Shown here: one piece after another, positions 34,486-43,463 of the stretch
Numbering within the stretch: position 1 is the stretch's first letter
Layout of the letters: each line of letters opens with the position of its first letter
Assembly: GCF_027947595.1 (NCBI RefSeq)
Contig: NZ_CP116257.1
Location: 4,030,001-4,094,000 of the forward strand
Source of the DNA: Streptomyces lienomycini
GTDB lineage: Bacteria; Actinomycetota; Actinomycetes; Streptomycetales; Streptomycetaceae
Reading direction: 5' to 3'
DNA: 64,000 bases
Notes under the pieces: model-generated
Database searches by the model: none
What the model saw: only the letters and a program-made list of their open reading frames with translations
What the model was told of the DNA's origin: nothing
Made by a program: the position numbers and the translations under genes

Positions 34486-35877
34486 GTGGAACAGCGGGAC
34501 GCGGCCGAGCGGTGCGGAGAGAGCGTGGCGGCGGATGCGAGCGGTGCCGCCGAGACCGGCCACGCGGCGCGCGCCGTACCGGACGCACGGCGGCGTATCC
34601 CGCGCACCGACGCGTTGCTGCGCGACCCCCGTCTCCTGGACGCGGCGGACCGGCTCGGGCAGGAACGGGTCAAGTCGGCGGTCCGCGGCGCACAGCAGCG
34701 GGCGAGGGAAGGTGCCCTGCCGCCGGACGCGGTGGCCGACGCGGCGTTCGCCCTCCTGCCGCGGACGGCGTGCGGACTCCGGCCCGTGATCAACGCGACC
34801 GGGGTGCTGCTCCACACGAACCTCGGCCGGGCACCGCTGTCCGCCGCCGCCCGGCAGGCGGTACAGGACGCTGCCGGACCCACCGATGTCGAACTGGACC
34901 TGGAGACCGGCGTACGGGCCCGCCGCGGCCGGACCGCGCTGGCCGCGCTGCGGGCCCGGGTGCCGTCCGCCGCCGCGGTGCACGTCGTCAACAACGGAGC
35001 CGCCGCGCTCGTCCTCGCCGCCACCGCGCTGGCCGCCGGCAAGGAGATCGTGGTCAGCCGCGGGGAGATGGTGGAGATCGGGGACGGCTTCCGGCTGCCC
35101 GACCTCCTGGTGTCCACCGGCGCCCGGCTGCGCGAGGTGGGCACGACCAACCGCACGACCGTCCAGGACTACGCCGGGGCCCTCGGCCCCGAGACGGGCT
35201 TCGTCCTGAAGGTGCACCCCTCCAACTTCCGCATCACCGGCTTCACCCGCGCAGCCGACATCTCGGAACTGGCGCCGCTCGGTGTCCCGGTGGTCGCCGA
35301 CATCGGGTCGGGTCTGCTGGCCCCCCATCCGCGCCTGCCGGAGGAACCGGACGCCCGGAGCCAACTGGAGGCCGGAGCCGCCCTTGTCACCGCCAGCGGG
35401 GACAAGCTGCTGGGCGGGCCCCAGTGCGGACTGGTCCTCGGCCGGGAGGACCTGGTCCGCGCCATGTCCCGGCATCCGCTCGCCCGGGCGCTGCGCGTCG
35501 ACAAACTGACCCTGGCCGCGCTGGAGGCCACGCTGACCGGTCCGAAGACGCCGACCGGACAGGCGCTCGACGCTGACCCGGAGCAGCTCGCCCGCCGTGC
35601 CGAGCTGCTGGCCACCGCGCTGCGAGCCGACGGCGTCGATGTGCGGGCGGTCGCCGGCCGGGCCACCGTGGGCGGGGGCGGAGCGCCCGGCGTGACACTG
35701 CCGAGCGCCGCGCTGTCCCTGCCCGAGCCGTACGCCACCGCGCTGCGCGAAGGACGCGTTCCCGTGGTCGGACGGCTGGATGGCGGGCGGTGCCTGCTGG
35801 ACCTCGGGTCGGTGCCTGCCGAGGACGACGAGTTGCTGGCCGAGGCCGTGCGCCGCGTACGGGCAGGGGGGAGGTAG
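34486..35877 (+). CDS. selA: L-seryl-tRNA(Sec) selenium transferase
   Basis: 463 residues from a GTG with GGAGGA five bases upstream (an in-frame ATG at 34438 adds 16 residues and is less well placed). It converts Ser-tRNA(Sec) to Sec-tRNA(Sec) with selenophosphate. Family blocks: GLRPVINATGVLLHTNLGRA, TDVELDLETGVRARRGR, VHVVNNGAAALVLAATALAA, LKVHPSNFRITGF and the PLP-lysine region LVTASGDKLLGGPQCGLVLG. The length matches bacterial SelA. It is the first gene of a forward sel operon, with selB four bases downstream. Confidence 0.96.
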   Translation: MEQRDAAERCGESVAADASGAAETGHAARAVPDARRRIPRTDALLRDPRLLDAADRLGQERVKSAVRGAQQRAREGALPPDAVADAAFALLPRTACGLRPVINATGVLLHTNLGRAPLSAAARQAVQDAAGPTDVELDLETGVRARRGRTALAALRARVPSAAAVHVVNNGAAALVLAATALAAGKEIVVSRGEMVEIGDGFRLPDLLVSTGARLREVGTTNRTTVQDYAGALGPETGFVLKVHPSNFRITGFTRAADISELAPLGVPVVADIGSGLLAPHPRLPEEPDARSQLEAGAALVTASGDKLLGGPQCGLVLGREDLVRAMSRHPLARALRVDKLTLAALEATLTGPKTPTGQALDADPEQLARRAELLATALRADGVDVRAVAGRATVGGGGAPGVTLPSAALSLPEPYATALREGRVPVVGRLDGGRCLLDLGSVPAEDDELLAEAVRRVRAGGR

Positions 35878-35880
35878 GGC

Positions 35881-37740
35881 ATGCGGGTACTGGCCACCGC
35901 CGGGCACGTCGACCACGGCAAGTCCGCCCTCGTACGGGCCCTGACGGGAATGGAACCCGACCGCTACGAGGAGGAGCGGCGCCGCGGCCTGACGCTCGAC
36001 CTCGGCTTCGTCTGGACCCGGCTGGAACCTTACGCACCGGGCGGCGCGGGCGGCGAGCACCTCGCCTTCGTCGACGTACCGGGCCACGAGCGCTTCGTCT
36101 CCACCATGCTGGCGGGCGTCGGCCCGGTGCCCGGCGTGCTCTTCGTGGTCGCCGCCGACCAGGGATGGCAGCAGCAGTCCCAGGAGCACCTGGAGATCCT
36201 GGACGCGCTCGGCGTCCGGCACGCCGTGCTCGCCGTGACCCGTGGAGACCTGGCGGACCCGGCACCGGTACGGGCGGACGCCGTCGAACGGCTGGCCGCC
36301 ACCTCTCTCGGCACCGTGCCGTCCGTCGCGGTCAGCGCGGTGACGGGCACGGGACTGGACGAACTGCGCGGCGAACTGGCCCGGCTGAGCGCCGCGCTGC
36401 CGGAATCGCCGGCCGACGCCGACGTACGGCTCTGGCTGGACCGCGCCTTCACCGTGCGCGGCCACGGCACCGTCGTCACCGGCACCCTGGGAGCGGGGAC
36501 CCTGCGCGTCGGCGACCGGCTCGTGACGGGCGACGGCACGAGCGTCCTGCGGGTGAGGGGACTGCAGTGCCTGCACGAGGAGCGGACGTCGGTCAGCGGC
36601 GTGGCCCGGGTGGCGGTCAACGTCCACGGCGGCGCCGACACCCGGCTCGGCCGGGGCGAGGTGCTGCTCACCCCCGACCGCTGGCTGCTCACCACCGTGA
36701 CCGACGTCCGGGTGCCCGGAACACCCGTGGCGGAGCTCCCCCGCACGGCCACCCTGCACATCGGGACCGCCGCGGTACCGGTGACCGTCCGGCCGCTGGG
36801 CGAGGACACCGCCAGGCTCACCCTGACCCGCGGGCTCCCGCTGCGGGTCGGTGACCGGGCCGTCCTGCGGGAGGCGGGCGGACGGCGTGCCCCGTGCGGC
36901 CTGACCGTGCTGGACGTCGCACCGCCGGGGCTGACACGGCGCGGGGCGGCCCGGACCAGGGCGGCCGAGCTGACGGCCATGACCGGCCGGCCGGACGGTG
37001 CCGCCGAACTGCGGCGACGCCGACTCGTCCGCCGCCCGGACCTGGAAGCCATGGGCATCGCCGCTCCCGGCCCGCCCGTCACGGGCGACTGGCTGGCCGA
37101 CCCCGCGCACTGGGCCGGACTGCGCGAGCGCCTGGCAGCGGAGGTGGCGCGACACGCCGAGCGGCAGCCGCTGGACCCCGGGCTGCCCACCGAGGCGGCC
37201 AGACACCTGCTCGGCCTGCCGGACCGCGCCCTCGTCCAGGCCCTCGTCGACACGCCCGGCGGGGCCGTACTGAGGCACCGGCAAGGACGCCTGCACGGGC
37301 CCGGCGACGCGCGGCCGTCGCTGCCGCCTGCGGTCCGCAGGGCCGTCGATGCCTTGGGGGAGGACCTGCGCCGGTCGCCGTTCCGCGCTCCCGAGGCCGG
37401 CCGGCTGGCCGAACTGGGGCTGGACCACAGGACGCTGGCCGCCGCCGTCGCGGCCGGCGCGCTGCTGCGGGTCGCCGAGGGCGTCGTGCTGCTGCCCGGC
37501 GCGGACGCGGAGGCCACCGCCGTACTGCGGTCGCTGCCCCGGCCGTTCACGCTGAGCGAGGCACGCCGCGCCCTCGACACCACGCGCCGCGTCGCCGTGC
37601 CCCTGCTGGAGCTGCTGGACCGGCAGGGACACACCGAACGCGTGGACGACCAGCGCCGGCGCTGCCGGGAGACCGCGGGAAGCGGAGGCGGACGGGAATC
37701 GAACCCGCCTGCCCGAGATCCTCGGACACCTCGGTTTTGA
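35881..37740 (+). CDS. selB: selenocysteine-specific elongation factor
   Basis: 619 residues. An EF-Tu-like GTPase leads: VLATAGHVDHGKSALVRALT (G1), GLTLDLGF (G2), FVDVPGHERFVSTMLAGVGP (G3) and TRGD (G4, as in SelB rather than NKxD). Domains II-III contain RAFTVRGHGTVVTGTLGAGT. The C-terminal winged helices bind the SECIS hairpin (FTLSEARRALDTTRRVAVPL near the end). It delivers Sec-tRNA to UGA codons. The last 18 residues (GGGRESNPPARDPRTPRF) are encoded by the antisense strand of the tRNA-Sec gene, and the TGA stop pairs exactly with that tRNA's anticodon. The native family C-terminus probably ends near TERVDDQRRR, so the tail is likely a read-on extension. Confidence 0.95.
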   Translation: MRVLATAGHVDHGKSALVRALTGMEPDRYEEERRRGLTLDLGFVWTRLEPYAPGGAGGEHLAFVDVPGHERFVSTMLAGVGPVPGVLFVVAADQGWQQQSQEHLEILDALGVRHAVLAVTRGDLADPAPVRADAVERLAATSLGTVPSVAVSAVTGTGLDELRGELARLSAALPESPADADVRLWLDRAFTVRGHGTVVTGTLGAGTLRVGDRLVTGDGTSVLRVRGLQCLHEERTSVSGVARVAVNVHGGADTRLGRGEVLLTPDRWLLTTVTDVRVPGTPVAELPRTATLHIGTAAVPVTVRPLGEDTARLTLTRGLPLRVGDRAVLREAGGRRAPCGLTVLDVAPPGLTRRGAARTRAAELTAMTGRPDGAAELRRRRLVRRPDLEAMGIAAPGPPVTGDWLADPAHWAGLRERLAAEVARHAERQPLDPGLPTEAARHLLGLPDRALVQALVDTPGGAVLRHRQGRLHGPGDARPSLPPAVRRAVDALGEDLRRSPFRAPEAGRLAELGLDHRTLAAAVAAGALLRVAEGVVLLPGADAEATAVLRSLPRPFTLSEARRALDTTRRVAVPLLELLDRQGHTERVDDQRRRCRETAGSGGGRESNPPARDPRTPRF

Positions 37741-37775
37741 AGACCGGGAGGGCCACCAGGCACCCACACGCCTCC
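37684..37775 (-). tRNA. selC: tRNA-Sec (anticodon UCA)
   Basis: 92-nt gene on the minus strand. The 5' GGAGGCG pairs with the 3' CGCCTCC in a long acceptor stem. The anticodon loop is CTTCAAA with anticodon TCA at 37740-37738, and there is a long variable arm (GTGTCCGAGGATCTCGGGCA). The T arm is GCGGG TTCGATT CCCGT. No CCA is encoded. The long acceptor and variable arms are hallmarks of tRNA-Sec. It lies antisense to the 3' end of selB and just upstream of selD. Confidence 0.95.
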
Positions 37776-37846
37776 ACCGCCCGGCCAGGCTACAGGAGCG
37801 CCGTCTGCCCACCACGACCGAAACCGACCCACCAGAAGGACCAGTC

Positions 37847-38872
37847 ATGACGACCGCCCGCGAAACACCCGTACGGCTCACGCAGTTCGCGCACGGCGGC
37901 GGCTGCGCCTGCAAGATTCCGCCGGGTGAACTGGAGGACGTGCTCGGCGGCCTCGTCCGGCCCGGGACGGCGTCCGCGGACGGCTCCCTGCTCGTCGGGC
38001 TGGCCACCGGCGACGACGCCGCCGTGGTCACCCTGCCCGCGCCGGGCGGCGGTCCGGCCCAGGCGGTGGTCTCCACGGCGGACTTCTTCACGCCGGTCGT
38101 CGACGACGCCTACGACTGGGGCCGCATCGCCGCGGCCAACGCCCTGTCGGACGTCTACGCGATGGGCGGCCGGCCGCTCGTCGCCGTCAACCTGCTGGCC
38201 TGGCCCCGCGACGTACTGCCGTTCGAGCTCGCGCGCGAGGTGCTGCGCGGCGGACTGGACGTCGCCGCCGAGGCCGGCTGCCACGTGGGCGGCGGGCACA
38301 GTGTCGACGACCCGGAACCCAAGTACGGCATGGCCGTCACCGGCGTCGCGGACCCGGAGCGGCTGCTGCGCAATGACGCGGGCCGCCCGGGACTGCCGCT
38401 GTCGCTCACCAAGCCCTTGGGCCTCGGCGTCCTCAACAACCGGCACAAGGCCACCGGCGAGCGGTTCGAGGAGGCCGTGGCGACGATGGTGGCGCTGAAC
38501 CGGGACGCGTCCGCGGCGGCCCTGGCGGCCGGGGCCACCTGCGCCACCGACGTCACCGGCTTCGGCCTGCTCGGTCACCTGCACAAGCTCGCCCGCGCCT
38601 CCGGGGTCACCGCCGTGCTCGACCCCGCCGCCGTGCCCTACCTCGACGGGGCCCGGGAGGCCGTCCGGGAGGGGTACGTCAGCGGCGGCACCCGGCGCAA
38701 CCTGGAGTGGGTGGCCCCGTTCACCGACTTCGGCCGTGCCGACGCCGACACCCGGCTGCTCCTCGCCGACGCGCAGACCTCGGGCGGACTGCTGGTGGCG
38801 GGTGAGGTGCCGGGCGCCCCCGTCATCGGGGAACTGGTGCCGAAGGGCGCCCACTCCGTCGTGCTCGGGTGA
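37847..38872 (+). CDS. selD: selenide, water dikinase
   Basis: 341 residues with AAGGA upstream. It makes selenophosphate from selenide and ATP, the Se donor for SelA. The active-site loop is HGGGCACKIPPGELEDVLGG with Cys20 and Lys23, so this is the Cys rather than the Sec form. LATGDDAAVV, TADFFTPVVDDAYDWGRIAA, AANALSDVYAMGGRPLVAVN and CATDVTGFGLLGHLHKLARA complete the AIRS-like kinase pattern. It is separated from selB by the antisense tRNA-Sec gene and converges on fdhA. Confidence 0.97.
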   Translation: MTTARETPVRLTQFAHGGGCACKIPPGELEDVLGGLVRPGTASADGSLLVGLATGDDAAVVTLPAPGGGPAQAVVSTADFFTPVVDDAYDWGRIAAANALSDVYAMGGRPLVAVNLLAWPRDVLPFELAREVLRGGLDVAAEAGCHVGGGHSVDDPEPKYGMAVTGVADPERLLRNDAGRPGLPLSLTKPLGLGVLNNRHKATGERFEEAVATMVALNRDASAAALAAGATCATDVTGFGLLGHLHKLARASGVTAVLDPAAVPYLDGAREAVREGYVSGGTRRNLEWVAPFTDFGRADADTRLLLADAQTSGGLLVAGEVPGAPVIGELVPKGAHSVVLG

Positions 38873-38893
38873 CCACGGCACCTCCCCCTCCCC

Positions 38894-41800
38894 CTACGGC
38901 TCGGTGCCGGTGTCCTCGTCGATGCCGGCCCTGGCCCGGTACTCCCGCACCAGCTCCAGTGCGGCCGGGCCCCTCGGGCGGCGGCCCGCCCTGATGTCGA
39001 CGGCGAACGCCTTGGCCTCCTGGATGTGGCTGTTGGGGTCCAGGGACAGGTGCAGCAGTTCGTTCGCGGCGTCGCCGGTGGCGTAGCCGTTGGGACCCCA
39101 GTGGTAGGGCAGGCCGACCTGGTGCAGCCGTCGGCCCTGCACGGTGAGCGGCGCCATGCGGTCGGTGACCAGCACCCGCGCCTCGACCACGCCGCGGGCG
39201 CTGACGATCGTCGCCCAGCCGGTGTGTTCCAGCCCGCGCGCGGCGGCCAGTTCGGGTGAGACCTCGCAGAAGAACTCCGGCTGGAGCTCCGCGAGATAGG
39301 GCTGCCAGCGGGACATCCCGCCCGCGGTGTGATGCTCGGTCAGCCGGTAGGTGGTGGCGACGTACGGGAAGACCCCGGAGCCGGGCTCGGTGCCGCTGGG
39401 CTGGTAGCGGTTGTCCGGGTGCGGCGGCAGCAAGTGGCGTACCGGGTTGCGCTGTTGGCCGTACAGCAGGTTCGGGAAGGGCGAGTCCTGCGGCTCGTAG
39501 TGCGTGGGCAGCGGGCCGTCGGTGAGGCCGGAGGGCACGTACAGCCACGCCTTGCCGTCCGCCTGCATGATGAACGGGTCGGTACCGGAGAGCGCCGCCG
39601 GTCCCCTGGCGTCCGGCGGAGGCCGGTGGTCGGGGGCCTTGTCGGGCTTGAAGTCGGGAACGTCGTGGCCCGTCCAGGAACCCTCGTCCGCGTCCCACCA
39701 CACCAGGGCCTTGCGCTCGCTCCAGGGCCGGCCGTCCGGGTCCGCCGAGGCGCGGTTGTACAGGATCCGGCGGTTGGCGGGCCAGGCCCAGCCCCACTCC
39801 TTCGCGACCCAGTCCTGCTCCCGTCCCGGCTTGCGGCGGGCCGCCTGGTTGACACCGTCCGCGTAGACCCCGCAGTAGATCCAGCAGCCGCAGACCGTCG
39901 ACCCGTCGTCCTTCAACTCCTCGTACGACGCCAGGGGGTTGCCGTCGGCGTCGTGGCCGTTGATCTCGGCGAGGACGGCCTCCGCGTCCGGCTCGGCGTG
40001 CTCGCCCTTCGTGGGGTAGCCCCAGGTCAGGTCGAGCAGCGGCCGGTCCATCTCGTCGGTGGACGCCGCGAGCTTCTCCCGGATGATCCGGCCGAGGTGG
40101 AAGGCGAACCAGAGGTCGCTGCGGGCCTCGCCGGGCGGCGGCACGGCCTGGTGGTGCCACTGCAGCAGGCGCTGGGTGTTGGTGAAGCTGCCGTCCTTCT
40201 CGGTGTGCGCGGCGGCCGGCAGGAAGAACACCTCCGTGCCGATGTCCTCGGTGCGCATCTCCCCCGTCTCGATCTCCGGGCCGTCCTTCCACCAGGTGGC
40301 CGACTCGATGAGGGAGAAGTCCCGCACGACCAGCCAGTCCAGGTTGGCCATGCCCAGGCGTTGCAGCTTGGCGTTGGCGGAGCCGACGGCGGGGTTCTCG
40401 CCCACGAGGAAGTAGCCCTTGCAGACGCCCTCCAGCTGGGCCATGACCGTCTCGTACGTGGAGTGCGAGCCGGTCAGCCGCGGGAGGTAGTCGAAGCAGA
40501 AGTCGTTGGCGTCGGTGGCGGCCTCGCCCCAGTACGCCTTGAGGAGACTGACGAGGTAGGAGCGCATGTTGCCCCAGTAGCCCTTGCGGGCCGAATCCGC
40601 CTCGACGAAGGCGTCGAGGTCCTGCTGCTGGTGGGCGTGCGGCATGGGGATGTAGCCCGGCAGCAGGTTGAACAGCGTCGGGATGTCGGTGGAGCCCTGG
40701 ATGGAGGCGTGGCCGCGCAGGGCGAGGATGCCGCCGCCCGGCCGGCCGATGTTGCCCAGCAGGCTCTGCAGGACCGAGGCCGCCCGGATGTACTGCACCC
40801 CCACCGTGTGCTGGGTCCAGCCGACCGCGTAGGCGAACGCCGTGGTCCGGTCCCGTCCCGAGTTCTCCGTCACCAGCTCGCACACCTGGCGGAAGACGTC
40901 CTGCGGCACGCCGCAGATCTGCTCGACCACCTCGGGCGTGTAGCGGGCGTAGTGCCGCTTGAGGACCTGGAAGACGCAGCGCGGATGGGACATGGTCTCG
41001 TCCCGCTCCGGTTCGCCCTCACCGATGTCGGCACCGCCCGAGCCGTGCGCCTCGCCACGGGCGGCCTCCGTCACGCTGCTGCCGCCCCCGGTCCGCCTGT
41101 CGTACCCCTGGTCGCGCTGGCCCGACGCTGCCTGCATCTCCGTGCCCTCGTACTGCCAGCTGCCGTTGTCGTAGCTGCGGCTGTCGGGGTCGAGACCGGA
41201 GAAGACGCCGTCGAGGTCCTCGGTGTCGCGGAAGTCCTCCCTCAGGACGACCGGACCGTTGGTGTAGGCGACCACGTAGTCACGGAAGTAGCTCTCGGTC
41301 CGCAGCACGTGGTTGATGATCCCGCCGAGGAAGGCGATGTCCGAGCCGGCGCGCAGCGGCACGTGGACGTCTGCCAGGGCGCTGGTGCGGGTGAAACGCG
41401 GGTCGACGTGGATCACCTTCGCACCGCGGGCCTTCGCCTCCATCACCCACTGGAACCCGACCGGATGGCACTCGGCCATGTTCGAGCCCTGGATGACGAT
41501 GCAGTCGGAGTGCTGCAGGTCCTGCTGGAAGGTGGTCGCGCCGCCGCGGCCGAACGAGGTTCCCAGACTGGGAACGGTGGAGGAGTGTCAAACACGCGCC
41601 TGATTCTCGATCTGCACCGCGCCCAGGGCGGTGAACAGCTTCTTGATCAGGTAGTTCTCCTCGTTGTCCAGCGTCGCCCCGCCGAGGCTGGCGACACCGA
41701 GGGTGCGCCGGGTGCGGGTCTCGTCGACCTCCCACTGCCAGCCGGAGCGCCGTGCCGCGATCACCCGGTCGGCGATCATGTCCATCGCCGTGTCCAGGTC

Positions 41801-42154
41801 CAGCCGCTCCCACTCGGTGCCGTGCGGGCGGCGGTACAGGACGTGGTGCTCACGGGCACTGCCCGTGGTGAGCTGCAGGCTGGCCGAGCCCTTGGGGCAC
41901 AGTCTGCCGCGGGAGATCGGGGAGTCGGGGTCGCCCTCGATCTGGGTGACGCGGCCGTCCTCGACGTAGACGTTCTGTCCGCAGCCCACCGCGCAGTAGG
42001 GGCAGATCGACTTGACGACCCGGTCGGCGGAGGCGACGCGCGGGGTGAGACGCGCGCTGGTCCCGCTCTTGGCGGCGGCCCCCCGGCCCAGGGGATCGGT
42101 CCCCTTCAGCTGGCGGTAGACCGGCCAGGAGTCGATCCAGGTGCGTACGCCCAT
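38894..42154 (-). CDS. fdhA: selenocysteine formate dehydrogenase catalytic subunit
   Basis: 1086 residues with an in-frame UGA at 41590-41588 (residue 189) read as Sec. The context is GAVQIENQARV-U-HSSTVPSL, equivalent to NQARVUH in E. coli FdnG/FdoG. The N-terminus has a 4Fe-4S site (SICPYCAVGCGQNVYVEDGR ... GRLCPKG) and no twin-arginine signal, so it should work on the cytoplasmic side. Molybdopterin (bis-MGD) regions include GSNMAECHPVGFQW, HVDPRFTRTSALADVHVPLR and WAWPANRRILYNRASADPDG. It oxidises formate to CO2. A hydrophilic Gly/Glu-rich insertion of about 40 residues precedes DETMSHPRCVFQVL. ATG 42154 was chosen; a GTG one codon earlier is possible. It follows the nrfD-like gene by 250 bases in the same orientation. 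Confidence 0.95.
41559..41575 (-). promoter_or_regulatory. bacterial SECIS hairpin in fdhA
   Basis: Starting 12 nt after the UGA on the coding strand, GTTCCC AGTCT GGGAAC forms a perfect 6-bp stem with a 5-base loop. The loop closely matches the GGUCU apical loop of E. coli fdhF/fdnG SECIS elements, and the distance from UGA is within the bacterial range. It should be bound by the SelB winged-helix domain to recode UGA. Confidence 0.85.
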
Positions 42155-42407
42155 CACCCCTGCCCTTCTCTTCGTGTCCCGTCATGCCGATCGCCAGCGC
42201 GAGTGCCCCACAGGGCCCGGGTCAATCACCCGGAATCCTCGGGAGTCTCCGCCGGCCCCGCGGTGCGGCTGCTGAGCACCGCCGACGTCACCGCGTCGAC
42301 CTCGTACACCCGCTGCCGGGGCGTCCCGCACCCGTCGGCGCTGCGGCCCGCCGACCGTACCGCCGGCTCGGTGGCCGACCTGGCCCGGCAGCTGGGCGCG
42401 GGCCGGC

Positions 42408-43463
42408 TCAGGACGCCGGAGGAGCGTTGCCGGGCTCTGGGGACCGCGCCTCGGCCGCCAGCCGCTCCCGCTGGGGCAGCACCGTGTACTTGGGGTCCTC
42501 CGCCGAGGCGACCCCGGCGTGGAAGACACCGAACCGCAGGGCGGCGGAACCGGTGAGGAGGGCCGCGCCGGCGATCGCGGCGACCGTCCGGTTGCGCCCG
42601 CCGAGGCCCGCCCCGAGCACGGCACCCACGGAGGTGAGCGTCTCGGCCGCGCGGAGCAGCGTGTGGGCCCTGCCGTTCTCGAAGGGCTCCGCGGCCAGCC
42701 CCATGCGCCGCTTCATCAGCCGGAACGACCCGAGTTCGAGGAGGGCGCCCAGCACCGCCATGCGCCGCGCGGGGCCCGTCTGACCCGCCGGTGCGCAGAC
42801 CAGCGCGAGCCCGGCGGCGGCGGTGGCCCCGGATCCGGCGAAGACGTACGGGAGCTCCCGGTGTCCCTCGTGCCAGGACGGCACGGCCGTGTCGGAGACC
42901 AGTACGGCGGTGTAGGTGGCGACCGCGGGGCCCAGCACGGCGGCGGACACGGTGGCGGCAGCGCCCACCAGGCGGTACCGGCCGGCGACGTCGGCGGCGG
43001 CAGCGGCGACGGTGAGCGGCGCGTAACCGGCCAGCAGCCACGAGCCCACGCTCATCGGGGAGGTGGGCTTGAAGACCCGGAGCATGTTGAGGAAGCGGGC
43101 GGGGCGGCCCAGGTCGTGCACCAGCGCGGCCAGGGACAGGGAGACGGCGCCCGCCGCCCCGATCTTGGCCGTCCGGGCGAGTGCGGGCCGGGCGGTGGCG
43201 TGCGCGCCGGCGGCCAGCAGCGAGGAGGCGCCCGCGAGTCCGCCGAGGTAGAGGTAGCCCGCGATGTCGAGGGGCTTCCACGTCGGTTTGTTCAGGATCG
43301 GTCTGCCGTAGTACGAGGAGAACTCGGCGTCGGGCACCATCGCACGCTCGCCGCGGCCCCGCCCCCTGCGCCGGCGGCGGCGCCCGGCGTGGGCCCCGGT
43401 GAGGGCCTCACGACCGGGGCGGGCGCCCTCCACGCCGTTCCGGGTGACGTCGGAACCGCTCAT
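42408..43463 (-). CDS. NrfD/PsrC-like membrane subunit of formate dehydrogenase
   Basis: 351 residues from ATG 43463, which overlaps the fdhB stop by ATGA. A basic Arg-rich N-terminus leads to SSYYGRPILNKPTWKPLDIA, typical of NrfD/PsrC quinone-reactive membrane proteins, then about eight hydrophobic helices (YLYLGGLAGASSLLAAGAHA, FLNMLRVFKPTSPMSVGSW, AGSGATAAAGLALVCAP). It replaces the cytochrome b subunit of E. coli Fdh and probably passes formate electrons to menaquinone. No heme ligands are required in this family. Confidence 0.88.
   Translation of the reverse strand: MSGSDVTRNGVEGARPGREALTGAHAGRRRRRRGRGRGERAMVPDAEFSSYYGRPILNKPTWKPLDIAGYLYLGGLAGASSLLAAGAHATARPALARTAKIGAAGAVSLSLAALVHDLGRPARFLNMLRVFKPTSPMSVGSWLLAGYAPLTVAAAAADVAGRYRLVGAAATVSAAVLGPAVATYTAVLVSDTAVPSWHEGHRELPYVFAGSGATAAAGLALVCAPAGQTGPARRMAVLGALLELGSFRLMKRRMGLAAEPFENGRAHTLLRAAETLTSVGAVLGAGLGGRNRTVAAIAGAALLTGSAALRFGVFHAGVASAEDPKYTVLPQRERLAAEARSPEPGNAPPAS

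Noticed and set aside
37738..37850. Readthrough of the selB UGA as selenocysteine
   Set aside because: The sequence beyond the UGA has no SelB-like continuation, and no SECIS-type hairpin placed for it was seen; the following frame is Pro/Thr/Arg-rich linker DNA.
34093..38091. Minus-strand open frame of over 1,300 codons opposite selA and selB
   Set aside because: It is antisense to two clear genes, its translation is low-complexity Arg/Gly/Pro/Gln with no family motif, and the long opening follows from high-GC codon bias on the plus strand.
41588..41590. fdhA as a pseudogene broken by a stop codon
   Set aside because: The UGA is at the known Sec position, a SECIS-type hairpin follows it, and the full Sec machinery is encoded next door.
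39329..42556. Plus-strand open frame of over 1,000 codons opposite fdhA
   Set aside because: Shadow of fdhA. The composition is Val/Gly/Arg/Leu repeats without any domain, and fdhA matches known formate dehydrogenases along its whole length.
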